Notes under the pieces: generated by a model
What the model was told of the DNA's origin: nothing
Databases searched by the model: none
What the model saw: only the letters and a program-made list of their open reading frames with translations
Made by a program: the position numbers and the translations under genes
Shown: positions 51,099 through 59,121 of the stretch, piece after piece
Position numbering within the stretch: position 1 is the stretch's first letter
How the letters are laid out: every line of letters begins with the position of its first letter
Assembly: GCA_029263295.1 (NCBI GenBank)
Contig: JAJCXT010000055.1
Coordinates: 97,170-161,169 of the forward strand
Direction: 5' to 3'
Length of the DNA: 64,000 bases
Source: Acidobacteriota bacterium
GTDB lineage: Bacteria > Acidobacteriota > UBA890 > WLXD01

Positions 51099-52144
51099 TG
51101 GCCCGGGTCTTGGCTTGCGTTGCGTGCTTGGCGCTCGGCATGGCGGCACCGCCGCTGGCGCAGCAACGACGAATGGACCAGGATCCCGCGCGCGACAACT
51201 TGGTCCACGGCGAGGGCTACCAGACCGCCGCTCCGGGGCAACTTGGGAGAGTCACGAAGGTCGGCCACGGCCCGAACGACATGATCCTGGTAGCGGGTGC
51301 CGGATTCGGCGGCGAGATCCACGAGAGCTTCACGGCCTCGAGGGTCGACGCCTACACGATGTATGCCGTGACGCTTCCGGGTTTCGGTAGGACGGCCGCA
51401 CCGCCCATGCCTGAAGCAGGGACCAGTTACGGAGAGCAGAGCTGGAGCCGGGCAGCGAAAGAGTCGATCGAGCAGCTGATCACCGATGAGAACCTCCACA
51501 AACCCGTGGTGGTTGGTCACTGGCTATCGGCCACGCAGGTGGCGCTACGGCTCGCCCTCGACAACCCCGACAAGATCTCGGCTGTCGTGATCATCAGCGG
51601 GGTCGCGAGAGGGATTCCGCCGCAGGGGTCCTCCTCGTCTGGGCCGACTCCGCTATCGGACCGGATCGAGATCGTCGACACGCGGCTGGCACCGTATTGG
51701 TTCAAGACCGTCACACGGGACACCTGGGACGACAACAATTTCTACCCGGGCGACTACGCGCGTCACCCGGTCCGGGCGTTGCAGCTGTGGCGCATGGCGG
51801 CAGAGCCGACTCTGCCAACTTGGATTCGCTATCTGTGCGAGGTGTTCGCCCAGGACATCACGCTGGATATCGAGGACCTCGCGGTGCCCACCTTGCTGAT
51901 CCAGCCTGGTCTTGACGCCGAGTTCTTCTCCGAGCCGAGCAACGAGTACATGCGGGCCTACCTCCACGGCACGTGGGCCGGGGTCGAAGAACTCAACAGT
52001 CGGGTTTCCGTGGAGACGATCGACGATTCTCGCGTGTTCATCATGGACGATCAGCCGGACAGGCTAGATCGCGTCGTCGAGACCTTCCTGGCGAAGGTCC
52101 GGTTCGACGCCGACGACTCCAACCAGAATGCAGGATCTGGCTGA
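51095..52144 (+). CDS. Exported alpha/beta-hydrolase-fold protein without the nucleophile
   Basis: The 349-residue protein has a short signal peptide (LACVACLALGMAAPPLAQ). The hydrolase fold is visible, but the nucleophile elbow is VVGHWLSATQ, with Trp where Ser (GxSxG) should be. The usual His near 'FIMxDQPxxF' is Val (SRVFIMDDQPDRL). A catalytic triad is therefore probably absent. It overlaps the metalloprotease stop (ATGA) and is co-translated with it. A binding or chaperone role in the periplasm is likely. Confidence 0.75.
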   Translation: MMARVLACVACLALGMAAPPLAQQRRMDQDPARDNLVHGEGYQTAAPGQLGRVTKVGHGPNDMILVAGAGFGGEIHESFTASRVDAYTMYAVTLPGFGRTAAPPMPEAGTSYGEQSWSRAAKESIEQLITDENLHKPVVVGHWLSATQVALRLALDNPDKISAVVIISGVARGIPPQGSSSSGPTPLSDRIEIVDTRLAPYWFKTVTRDTWDDNNFYPGDYARHPVRALQLWRMAAEPTLPTWIRYLCEVFAQDITLDIEDLAVPTLLIQPGLDAEFFSEPSNEYMRAYLHGTWAGVEELNSRVSVETIDDSRVFIMDDQPDRLDRVVETFLAKVRFDADDSNQNAGSG

Positions 52145-52158
52145 AGGTTGCGGCCGGG

Positions 52159-52209
52159 CTAGCGTCGTAGGGTCGGCAGTTGATCGCCCAGTTGCTCCAC
52201 GAACCAGCG
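52159..52209 (-). pseudogene. C-terminal relic, copy 1
   Basis: The minus strand encodes RWFVEQLGDQLPTLRR and a stop, with a TGA a few codons upstream. A second copy lies at 55265-55315. Most of the differences are silent, so this was a real gene end. The family is not recognised. Confidence 0.5.
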
Positions 52210-52424
52210 GGCGCATCACCGCGGCCCGGGATGTCTGATCCGGTCAGAATCGAGTTAACTTGACAGTACCTACTGGAACGCTGCTCGCCGTCGTTGTTGC
52301 TCTTGTGATAGCCGGGACCGACGGATATCGCACTGCGCCTTCGGGTTCGAGATTGGCGCACGTGTCCCCGGCCATACGGTTCTGACGTCAGTCGTGACCG
52401 CCGTGAGCCTCGCGCTGCCGCCGC

Positions 52425-52577
52425 CTAACGTTCGAGTGCGATCTCCCAACGAACAGTCACGCTGGGGGCCCCGAACTTGGTGAGAGTGACGTGAAGCAGG
52501 ACCTCGGTCCCGGGCACCAATCCGTCCCTCAATTCCACGCTCCATTCCCGGGTAGACCCACCCAGCGCGGTATGTAG
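52425..52577 (-). other. Coding-like extension beyond an in-frame TGA
   Basis: Reading on past the TGA at 52580-52578 in the same frame gives 50 codons, starting LHTALGGSTREWSVELRDG and ending VTVRWEIALER, then TAG at 52427-52425. Codon use is GC-rich and the sequence is beta-strand-like. It could be a C-terminal domain cut off by a nonsense change, a readthrough extension, or a separate small gene (no start found). Confidence 0.5.
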
Positions 52578-54401
52578 TCAGCCCGGTCGCGGCACGATCT
52601 CGGTGCCGAGCAGTTGGCTGTCGGCGAAGTGATAGGTCCGTCGGCCCGCGGTGGTCTCGACCTCAACGAAGTTCCTGAGGAGTGCATTTGGCTCCGGGTA
52701 GTCGAGCGTGGCGCAACCGGACAGCGGGTGTTGGCGGTCGCATTCCACGCTTGGCCGACTGGCATCGCTGAGCCGGACGACCAATCGCGCGCCCGCGCTC
52801 GGACTGGACGAGCCAGGCGCCGGGACTCGAACATCGAATCGCTCGTGAAACCCGGGCCCGGCGAGCGCCGGCGCGAATGGCAGCATGAGTTCGCCAGCGC
52901 CGAGAACTTCCGTCGGAGGCCGCGCAACGTCAGCCCGCACGAACTGGATCGTCTGCGCTTCCCAGGCACAGCCGCCCTTGGCTACGAGCCGCGGCGCGTT
53001 GACCCAGAAGCCCAGGTCGTCATGAACATCAACCTGGACGGCTCCGCTCGGTGCACCCGACAGGCCCATCGTCAGGCGGCATTCGCTTCTCACCAGAGTC
53101 CGCGCCGGACCGAACTCGCTCTCGCCCCGGGCCAGAATTGCAGCCGCAAACGTCGGTCCAGACCTTCGCGTCGCGCGGAGGAATGCGACCGCGACGTCGT
53201 TGTTTTTGTTGACGGCGATACCGGGCATCGCGACGTTCGCCGCTCCCTTGCCGACGAGCGTGCTCGTGGCTATGACGCCTATGCGTTTCCCCTTGGCCCG
53301 CGGGTCGATGGACAAGAGGCGGGCGCACGCCCGGCGTGGCCTCTTCGGGCACGCCACCGAATGCACCGCCCACAGGCGCCCACCACGATACGCAACGGAT
53401 GCCATTCCTCCATCGCCGATGGCAAAGGCGGGCCCCCCAGCCGTTTTGTCGTCGGGAGGGGCATCGTAGGGAACCGCTGCATCGAGCACTTTGCGCCGTA
53501 GTCGCGGTTTGCTCGACCCTATGATCGTCCACAGGGAATACTGATCGGCTCCGGCAGCGTTGGTGGTGCTCGACACCAAGTACAGAGGTGGCTTGCCCCG
53601 GAGTGATCGCGTCGTATGTACGGCAGGCGCAATTCCCCGATCGGCCGCAGCGATGTCGAACACGGTGGCCACAACCTCCGCGCACCGGTCGTTCGAGTCG
53701 TAGCCGACGAGCTTCATCTTGTCGAACACGGCCACGGCTGCCTTGCCAACTCCGCGTGGACGGATGGTGACCGCGACCCAACGCTCGCCAACACCGATAT
53801 GGACCTGCGGATCGCCGACGACTACGTCCAGGGTGACTGACGCCGCACACCAGCCCCGGTTGGGCAAGGGTCCTGATTTGGACAGACCGTACAATTGGTT
53901 CGAAAGACTCGTGCCCAAACCAACGACGGTCTGTCGGCGACTCGTCGTCACGCTTGCGAGAAAGGCCCGTCCGCTCAGACGATCGAAGACTGCCGCGGTC
54001 GACGCGTCCACGAGTTGTTCGTCAAAGAGATCGGCACCGAGGCGCTCCACCGACTCGCCGCCCTGCCGAGTCATGAAACGGATCACGTCGTCGGACGACG
54101 TGAGGAGACTGTTCAAACCGACCGCTAGCGATGTGTCGGGCAACGCGGTCGACCGCTCCGACGAATCCGCGCGTGTCCCGTCCAGGCGTGACAAGACGCG
54201 AACCGCGGGCAGTCCAGCGACCGTGCGCAGCGCTCCCTCTGTGACCGCATGGCCCACGAGAGAACCGCAGCACGATGCGATCAGGAGGCCACGAGCGAGC
54301 GCGGATACGCCGCACTCCCAACCGCCCGCCCTACGGACGGGCCCAGCCTGTGCGTCAGCTCCTCGCGCACGGAGTTTCGAGGAGGGTCTCGTCGTCTTCA
54401 A
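52578..54401 (-). CDS. Exported sialidase-fold-like protein (paralog of the 38-39.8 kb gene)
   Basis: The ~607-residue product has an N-terminal hydrophobic stretch (ARGLLIASCCGSLVGHAV). A mature domain follows with ALPDTSLAVG, NQLYGLSKSG, GNDRCAEV-like strands, AYRGGRLWAVHSVACP and a C-terminal barrel-like segment. It resembles the 38124 protein. The start is unclear: TTG 54401 is used, because regulatory copy E lies at 54481-54510 and the frame from 54575 runs through it. ATG 54426 is in another frame. The TGA stop at 52578 is followed by coding-like sequence. Function unknown. Confidence 0.65.
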   Translation of the reverse strand: MKTTRPSSKLRARGADAQAGPVRRAGGWECGVSALARGLLIASCCGSLVGHAVTEGALRTVAGLPAVRVLSRLDGTRADSSERSTALPDTSLAVGLNSLLTSSDDVIRFMTRQGGESVERLGADLFDEQLVDASTAAVFDRLSGRAFLASVTTSRRQTVVGLGTSLSNQLYGLSKSGPLPNRGWCAASVTLDVVVGDPQVHIGVGERWVAVTIRPRGVGKAAVAVFDKMKLVGYDSNDRCAEVVATVFDIAAADRGIAPAVHTTRSLRGKPPLYLVSSTTNAAGADQYSLWTIIGSSKPRLRRKVLDAAVPYDAPPDDKTAGGPAFAIGDGGMASVAYRGGRLWAVHSVACPKRPRRACARLLSIDPRAKGKRIGVIATSTLVGKGAANVAMPGIAVNKNNDVAVAFLRATRRSGPTFAAAILARGESEFGPARTLVRSECRLTMGLSGAPSGAVQVDVHDDLGFWVNAPRLVAKGGCAWEAQTIQFVRADVARPPTEVLGAGELMLPFAPALAGPGFHERFDVRVPAPGSSSPSAGARLVVRLSDASRPSVECDRQHPLSGCATLDYPEPNALLRNFVEVETTAGRRTYHFADSQLLGTEIVPRPG

Positions 54402-54480
54402 TCCTTGGGTACCTCCCAGCGACCATGCCGCGTAGGGTAGCGGCAGCAACTTGCCCGAGGAAGGCCGTCGACTCCTGTTT

Positions 54481-54510
54481 TCGGCGATCTGCTCCTGGAC
54501 CCGGTGAGCG
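54481..54510 (-). promoter_or_regulatory. LytTR-type direct-repeat element, copy E
   Basis: On the minus strand the half-sites are GCTCACCG (54509-54502) and GATCGCCG (54489-54482), 20 bp apart, followed by AAAACAGGAG. It points at the sialidase-like gene. The spacing to a start is not the usual 46-47 nt (ATG 54426 is 55 nt away and out of frame), so this copy may be degraded. Confidence 0.45.
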
Positions 54511-54730
54511 AGCACCCAAGCCTGGCAAACAAGCGCTCTTGTCGCGCTGCCGCACCGCGCGCGGCAGCGTCTCACCGATCCAGCATGAGCGGGAGCATGG
54601 ATCAGAACCGGTCATCGAAGCGGAGACTGCCGACGACGGATTCCGGGGCAACCGCAAGTGTACTGGGAGTGCCGGTACCCGGAGATCTAGTTTGGCACAA
54701 CGTCGAGAGGATCTCTCGATTCCAGGGGTT

Positions 54731-54958
54731 TCAACTCTCAAGGGTATTTGCTCGGTCGTCGAAGCGGACGATGGCCTCTCGGCCGACGCGCAGCAACACC
54801 TCGGTATGGGTGGTCTGGGGGCCAATCAGATTCCTCGACAGGAAGCAGACGATGGTCGCCACGGCCCGTGCGAGCGGACGCAAGACGGGCGGATAGTTGA
54901 GGAATGCCGCTGCGCGCAATCGTCTCGGCAGCTCTTGCTGGAGGCGATCCTTCGTCAT
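54731..54958 (-). CDS. Short unassigned ORF
   Basis: The 75-residue frame begins MTKDRLQQELPRRLRAAAFL, has a mildly hydrophobic middle (LARAVATIVCFLSRNLIG) and ends VRFDDRANTLES. AGGA lies 7 nt before the ATG and codon use is reasonable. It may be a remnant of a larger gene. No family is recognised. Confidence 0.3.
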   Translation of the reverse strand: MTKDRLQQELPRRLRAAAFLNYPPVLRPLARAVATIVCFLSRNLIGPQTTHTEVLLRVGREAIVRFDDRANTLES

Positions 54959-55264
54959 CCGCAATCCTGTGGCTGGTGGGCCCGAGTTGCCTGTCACCGG
55001 GAACCGATTCCGCCACACGCTTGAGCAGCAGCGCAGTTCATTTCGTGCTCGGTCTTGCGGCCTCTGCGTGCGCTATTCCGCGAACTACAGTATCGCCTCG
55101 GTGAACTGTCGTACTGCGTGATTTCCAGTCACGCCTCCGGCTCGCCGCAGAGAACGCTTGGCGCAGGAGCGAGCTGTCACTCAGCGTGGAGAGGGTCTCG
55201 CGCGTCGCTATCGCTCGTGGGGTAGCCGTTCCGTAGGAGTCAGAAGGCGGCTCAAGGGAGGCCT
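54959..55264. other. Gap with no supported gene
   Basis: I see no convincing frame, repeat or hairpin here. It lies between the short ORF and the relics at 55.3 kb and is probably decayed sequence. Confidence 0.4.
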
Positions 55265-55378
55265 CTAGCGTCGCAACGCCATCAGTCGGTCGCCGAGTTG
55301 TTCCACGAACCAGCGATCGAAGGCGTGGACGCAGAACTCCAGCGGATGGTACGGGCCCGCGGCGAACCGCGACTCCGC
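55265..55378 (-). pseudogene. C-terminal relic, copy 2
   Basis: The minus strand encodes ...AAGPYHPLEFCVHAFD followed by RWFVEQLGDRLMALRR and a stop. The last 17 codons match the relic at 52159-52209. The upstream part of the gene is missing. Confidence 0.5.
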
Positions 55379-55389
55379 ACCCTGCTGCG

Positions 55390-55575
55390 GCGCGCTGGGT
55401 CCAGCAACCGACGTTCTCCCTGATCAACAGGGTTCTCACTCACGGGCGGGTTGTTCAGCGGCGAGTCGCTAGAGGTGCGCCGGCTGCGCGAAGGGGACAT
55501 GATCGACGGGAACACCGACCAGCGGCCGAGGATCTGCGGCGCGGCGATCGCCGCGTCATCGAGTTCGATGGTCGC
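55390..55575 (+). pseudogene. Decayed copy of the metalloprotease gene
   Basis: Three blocks match the metzincin-like protein in order: RWVQQPTFSLINRVL (from 55390), LTGGLFSGESLEVRRLREGD (from 55439) and LRRGDRRVIEFD (from 55534). Internal deletions shift the frame and remove the HExxH zinc site. Third-position differences show it was once a functional paralog. Confidence 0.7.
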
Positions 55576-55637
55576 TCGCGGGCGCCACCTGAGGCCTCCC
55601 CTCCTTGATGAAGTCCGCGGCACCCGTAGTCTCATCA

Positions 55638-56441
55638 TTACGCAGTCGTGTCCCTGTTTGTCGCGCCCGCGGTGGAGCGCTGGCAGAACGCGAGACGCTC
55701 CAGGAGTTCGTGCTTGTACGAACGGCTGATCGGCACGAGCGTGCCCGCGCCGAGGACGGCATCGGCGTCGCCGGAAGGGCGGGGCCGCACCTTGTGGATC
55801 GCCTCGAGGCGCACGATTGCTGAGCGGTGAACTCGACAGAACATCGTTGGATCCAGGCGTTCAACCAGGTCCTTGATCGTCGCGCGAACCATGTGTGTTC
55901 CGCCTTCGCGGTCAGTCAGGATCACGTAGTTGTCACAGGCGCGAATTACATTCACGTCGTGGCATTGAACGAATTGCAGAGACCGGGCGCGCCGCACCAC
56001 GAACTGACCCAGGAAGCGCTGCGACGAGCGACGCTCCTCGAGCAGCTGCCGCAACATACGCCGGGTACGGCCGGTACTACCCATGCGTTCTCGGGCGCGT
56101 GCGAGTGCCGTCAGAAGGCGATCGGTGCTGAACGGCTTGAGCACGTAGTCGACCGCGTGGACGTCGAATGCGCGTAGTGCGTACTCGTCGTGCGCCGTGA
56201 CAAAAACCACCCCTGGCAACGGCTCGATGTCTAGAGCATCGAGCGTCTCGAATCCATCGAGTGCCGGCATCTGAACGTCGAGAAGCACGAGGTCCGGGCG
56301 TTGCTCCTCGATGGCCGCGATGGCCGCGAGTCCGTCACCGCAGAGCGCTACGATCTCGACGTCGGGTAGCCTGGAAAGTACCGATTCGATGCCCTGCCGG
56401 ACCAGCGGCTCATCGTCGACGATCACCACCCTCAGGCTCAT
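55638..56441 (-). CDS. LytTR-family response regulator (second system)
   Basis: The 267-residue protein has a receiver (VDDEP pocket, Asp in LLDVQMPALDG near residue 56, Thr/Ala in VTAHDEY, Lys in VLKPFS) and a LytTR domain (~155-255) with VIRACDNYVILTDREGG, RVHRSAIVRLEAIHKV and PISRSYKHELL. Its start overlaps the stop of the kinase by 4 nt. It is the end of a serine-hydrolase/kinase/regulator operon. It could also bind the recurring elements; I cannot tell which of the two LytTR proteins is the cognate regulator. Confidence 0.92.
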   Translation of the reverse strand: MSLRVVIVDDEPLVRQGIESVLSRLPDVEIVALCGDGLAAIAAIEEQRPDLVLLDVQMPALDGFETLDALDIEPLPGVVFVTAHDEYALRAFDVHAVDYVLKPFSTDRLLTALARARERMGSTGRTRRMLRQLLEERRSSQRFLGQFVVRRARSLQFVQCHDVNVIRACDNYVILTDREGGTHMVRATIKDLVERLDPTMFCRVHRSAIVRLEAIHKVRPRPSGDADAVLGAGTLVPISRSYKHELLERLAFCQRSTAGATNRDTTA

Positions 56442-57529
56442 ATGCTGGCCCTGCTCGCGGCCAGCGGCAGGTGCACCGTGGCCACCGCACCACCCTGTGC
56501 AGCGTTACTCAGGAATAGCCGGGCCTTGTCTCCGTAGAGGCTGGCGAGGCGCTTGCGCGTAATTGACAGACCGAAGCCCTCGCGAAACCCATCTCGGAAC
56601 CCGGGACCGTTGTCCTGAATCCGGATCTGGAGATCGCTGTCTACCGTGGCGACCTCGATTTCGACCCGGCCCTTCTCAATACGCGCGCCCACGCCGTGGT
56701 GCAAAGCGTTCTCTACCAGCGGTTGGAGCAGGAAGCCGGGGACCGTCCGCTCGACCGCGTCCGCTGCCACGCGCACATCGATCGTGAGACGATCGCCGAA
56801 GCGCGTGCGTTCGATCTCCAGGTAGCGCTCGGCGAAACCAAGCTCCTCGTCAACGCGCACCATCTCGCGGCCGCCATTGCGTAGCGTCGTCCGCAGCAGA
56901 TCGCCAAGGCGCGCTACGGCCTCTTTGGCGGCCTCAGGATCGTTATCGACGAGCGTACTCACGGACTGCAGGGCGTTGAACAGAAAGTGTGGGCGCAGCT
57001 GCATCTTGAGAGCGCTCAACTCGGCCCGACTGAGGTCAGCGCGCAGTTGGGCCTGTTGCAGTCGTTGCGCCTGCAGGCGCTCGTTGAGCAGGATGGCGTA
57101 GGCGGCAGCCGCCAGCGCGGAGTACGTCGCAATCACGGGCAACGCTTTCTGGCCGGCGACTTGCACGACTCCGCCTAGAAGGTCGAGGCCCGCGGCTTCT
57201 TGTGGCCCCATGAAACTGCGGATCGTCCCGATAACGAGGGCTGATGTGGCCAGGAGGATCGTCAGCGCGAGACCGCCGTGCGCGACAAGGGCCCGCGCCG
57301 ACCGCGTTCGTTCCAGCGGGAATCGCTGTGCCAGGTAGAAGACGACCGGCGTGACCAGCATCCACAGGATCCAGGCCGGCGCTTCGAGCGTGATCACCTG
57401 TACGAGCGTCGGGACGATGCGCTCATCGCGCGTGCCGAAGTACGCTCGCGTGATCGTGGCCACCGCCGGGAGCGCCCAGGCCCCGACGACTACCAGCCAG
57501 GCACGAAACTGTCGGAAGTCAGGCGCCAA
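56438..57529 (-). CDS. LytS/YehU-type sensor histidine kinase (second system)
   Basis: The 363-residue protein has four hydrophobic helices, a linker, and a His_kinase/GHKL module: LRPHFLFNALQS (phospho-His), ENALHHGVGARIEKG (N-box) and QDNGPGFRDGF (G-box). I chose the TTG at 57529 because AGGAGGG lies 6 nt upstream, just after the stop of the serine hydrolase gene. A longer ATG frame from 57643 lies inside that gene. It overlaps the regulator gene (ATGA) and senses an unknown signal through the membrane. Confidence 0.88.
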   Translation of the reverse strand: MAPDFRQFRAWLVVVGAWALPAVATITRAYFGTRDERIVPTLVQVITLEAPAWILWMLVTPVVFYLAQRFPLERTRSARALVAHGGLALTILLATSALVIGTIRSFMGPQEAAGLDLLGGVVQVAGQKALPVIATYSALAAAAYAILLNERLQAQRLQQAQLRADLSRAELSALKMQLRPHFLFNALQSVSTLVDNDPEAAKEAVARLGDLLRTTLRNGGREMVRVDEELGFAERYLEIERTRFGDRLTIDVRVAADAVERTVPGFLLQPLVENALHHGVGARIEKGRVEIEVATVDSDLQIRIQDNGPGFRDGFREGFGLSITRKRLASLYGDKARLFLSNAAQGGAVATVHLPLAASRASI

Positions 57530-57542
57530 ACGAAGCCCTCCT

Positions 57543-59102
57543 TCAACGGTTGCGCGACGCACCTGCCAGCAACTCGCGGACGTGCGCAGCGTAGTGGTTC
57601 GCGATTCGATCGTAGTTGGATAGTACGACCAGCGTGGTGCCAAGTTCCGGATGAAACTCGGCGACCGTGCTCATGCCGGTGGCACCACCATCATGGCCCA
57701 CGGTTCGTAGCCCTTGCTGACTACTCGTGAGATTGAAGGTGTAGCCATAGCCGCGCTCGGCAGCCCCAGGGATACCCGGTTGGGCGATCTGCTGGCTGGT
57801 GACGGTTTCGACTGACTCAGGAGTCAGCAGGCGACCGTCCTGCAGCGCCCGGAGAAAACGCAACATGTCGCGCCCGGTCGCGTAGCCCGAACCCGCCGGC
57901 CGGAACACCAACCGCGCGCCGATCTCGTCGTCGCCCACCGGACGGCGGGTTCCCGGCAGAGAGCCACGAAGGTCCTCACTGCGAGAGGTATAGCCCTGGG
58001 CCAGCCCCGGGACAGGCTCGAGAAGATCCGTGCCGGCGTTTTCCATCCCGGCAGGCTCGAAGATGTTGCGGCGTACGTACTCGCGCCAGGGCATTCCGCT
58101 AGCCCGCGACACGATTACGCCTAGCAGATCGATTCCCTCGTTCGTGTAGTCGAAGCGGCCGAGAGGTTCGAAGTTCTCGTAGTTGCCCGAATTCAGTCGA
58201 TCGATGAAGCGCACCTGAGCGCTGAGAAGCTCTTCGAGCGAGGTGGCGTTGCGGGCCAGAACTTGATAGTCGGCGTCCCGGTCGAGTTCGATGCCTGAGG
58301 TGTGCGTTAGCAGGTGGTGCACCGTCACCTTCGAACCGATGTGGCTCGGGTACTCGGGTATGAACCGGTCGATCGTGTCCTGGTACGAGAGGAGCCCCTG
58401 CTCGGCCAGCTGGGCGATCGCAACGCCTGTGAACATCTTGCTGACAGACGCGAGCCTGAATGGGGTTGCCGTCGTTGCCGGCGTCTGCGACTCGCGGTCG
58501 GCCCAGCCATAGGCTTGCTCGAACAGAATGTCGTCGCCGTCGGCGACGACCACGACCCCCGAAAAGAACCCCCCTTCTGCCGCCACCGACAGGTACCGGT
58601 CCAGATACGCCGGCGGGTTGCGCGGTTGCTCCACGGGGTCGCGCCCCTGCGTTGGGTCCGGACCGCGCATGACGCCGGTGCGCACGATGCGGTGCGGGGC
58701 GTCCGGTTCAACATCCACACGCAGCGCCACCACAGCCTGAGTGGTGGTTCCGCGGACCCACCAGACCACGTCCCTCCGACCAGGGATCGGCAGCGCCTCG
58801 GGGCGGATTAGCTTGATGGGACCCAGCTCTCGATATATCGATGCCCAATAACGGGCGGCGGCCTCGATGTCCTTTCCGCCGCCAGAATCGGCTGCGTAGT
58901 TTGCTTGGGCAAACTCACGAAACGCGTCGATATCGCCTTTCTCGAAGGCTCTGATCAACGCCGCAACGCGGTCGTGGGCGGGATGTTGGGAGGCTGCTTG
59001 GCTGGCCATCGGCCCAGCGGTCTGGACCGGGGCCGAAGCGATGCTCGCGTCAGGAAGCGCCAGGAGCGCGATTGCGGCAAGTGCAGATAGCAGGCGGGTC
59101 AT
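57543..59102 (-). CDS. Exported class-C beta-lactamase-like serine hydrolase
   Basis: The 519-residue protein has a signal peptide (LLSALAAIALLALPDASIASA). A ~150-residue N-terminal helical domain (NTF2/DUF-like) precedes the serine hydrolase domain. SVSK (SxxK nucleophile) is near residue 219, YTN (YxN) near 316, and HDGG (KTG equivalent) near 467. It hydrolyses a peptide, ester or lactam in the periplasm. It heads an operon with the LytS/LytTR pair, which may sense its substrate or product. Confidence 0.87.
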   Translation of the reverse strand: MTRLLSALAAIALLALPDASIASAPVQTAGPMASQAASQHPAHDRVAALIRAFEKGDIDAFREFAQANYAADSGGGKDIEAAARYWASIYRELGPIKLIRPEALPIPGRRDVVWWVRGTTTQAVVALRVDVEPDAPHRIVRTGVMRGPDPTQGRDPVEQPRNPPAYLDRYLSVAAEGGFFSGVVVVADGDDILFEQAYGWADRESQTPATTATPFRLASVSKMFTGVAIAQLAEQGLLSYQDTIDRFIPEYPSHIGSKVTVHHLLTHTSGIELDRDADYQVLARNATSLEELLSAQVRFIDRLNSGNYENFEPLGRFDYTNEGIDLLGVIVSRASGMPWREYVRRNIFEPAGMENAGTDLLEPVPGLAQGYTSRSEDLRGSLPGTRRPVGDDEIGARLVFRPAGSGYATGRDMLRFLRALQDGRLLTPESVETVTSQQIAQPGIPGAAERGYGYTFNLTSSQQGLRTVGHDGGATGMSTVAEFHPELGTTLVVLSNYDRIANHYAAHVRELLAGASRNR

Positions 59103-59121
59103 GGGTACTCTCTCGAAGGGG

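Noticed and set aside
52258..52383. Short TTG-started frame with a hydrophobic N-terminus
   Set aside because: It is ~41 codons, has no ribosome site, and its composition is that of decayed sequence.
52578..52580. Selenocysteine codon at the in-frame TGA
   Set aside because: The context is not a known redox site and I saw no SECIS-like hairpin immediately downstream; nonsense change or readthrough is simpler.
54355..54825. 156-codon frame at the upstream end of the sialidase-like gene
   Set aside because: It overlaps the regulatory element and the gene start in another frame, and lacks a recognisable domain.
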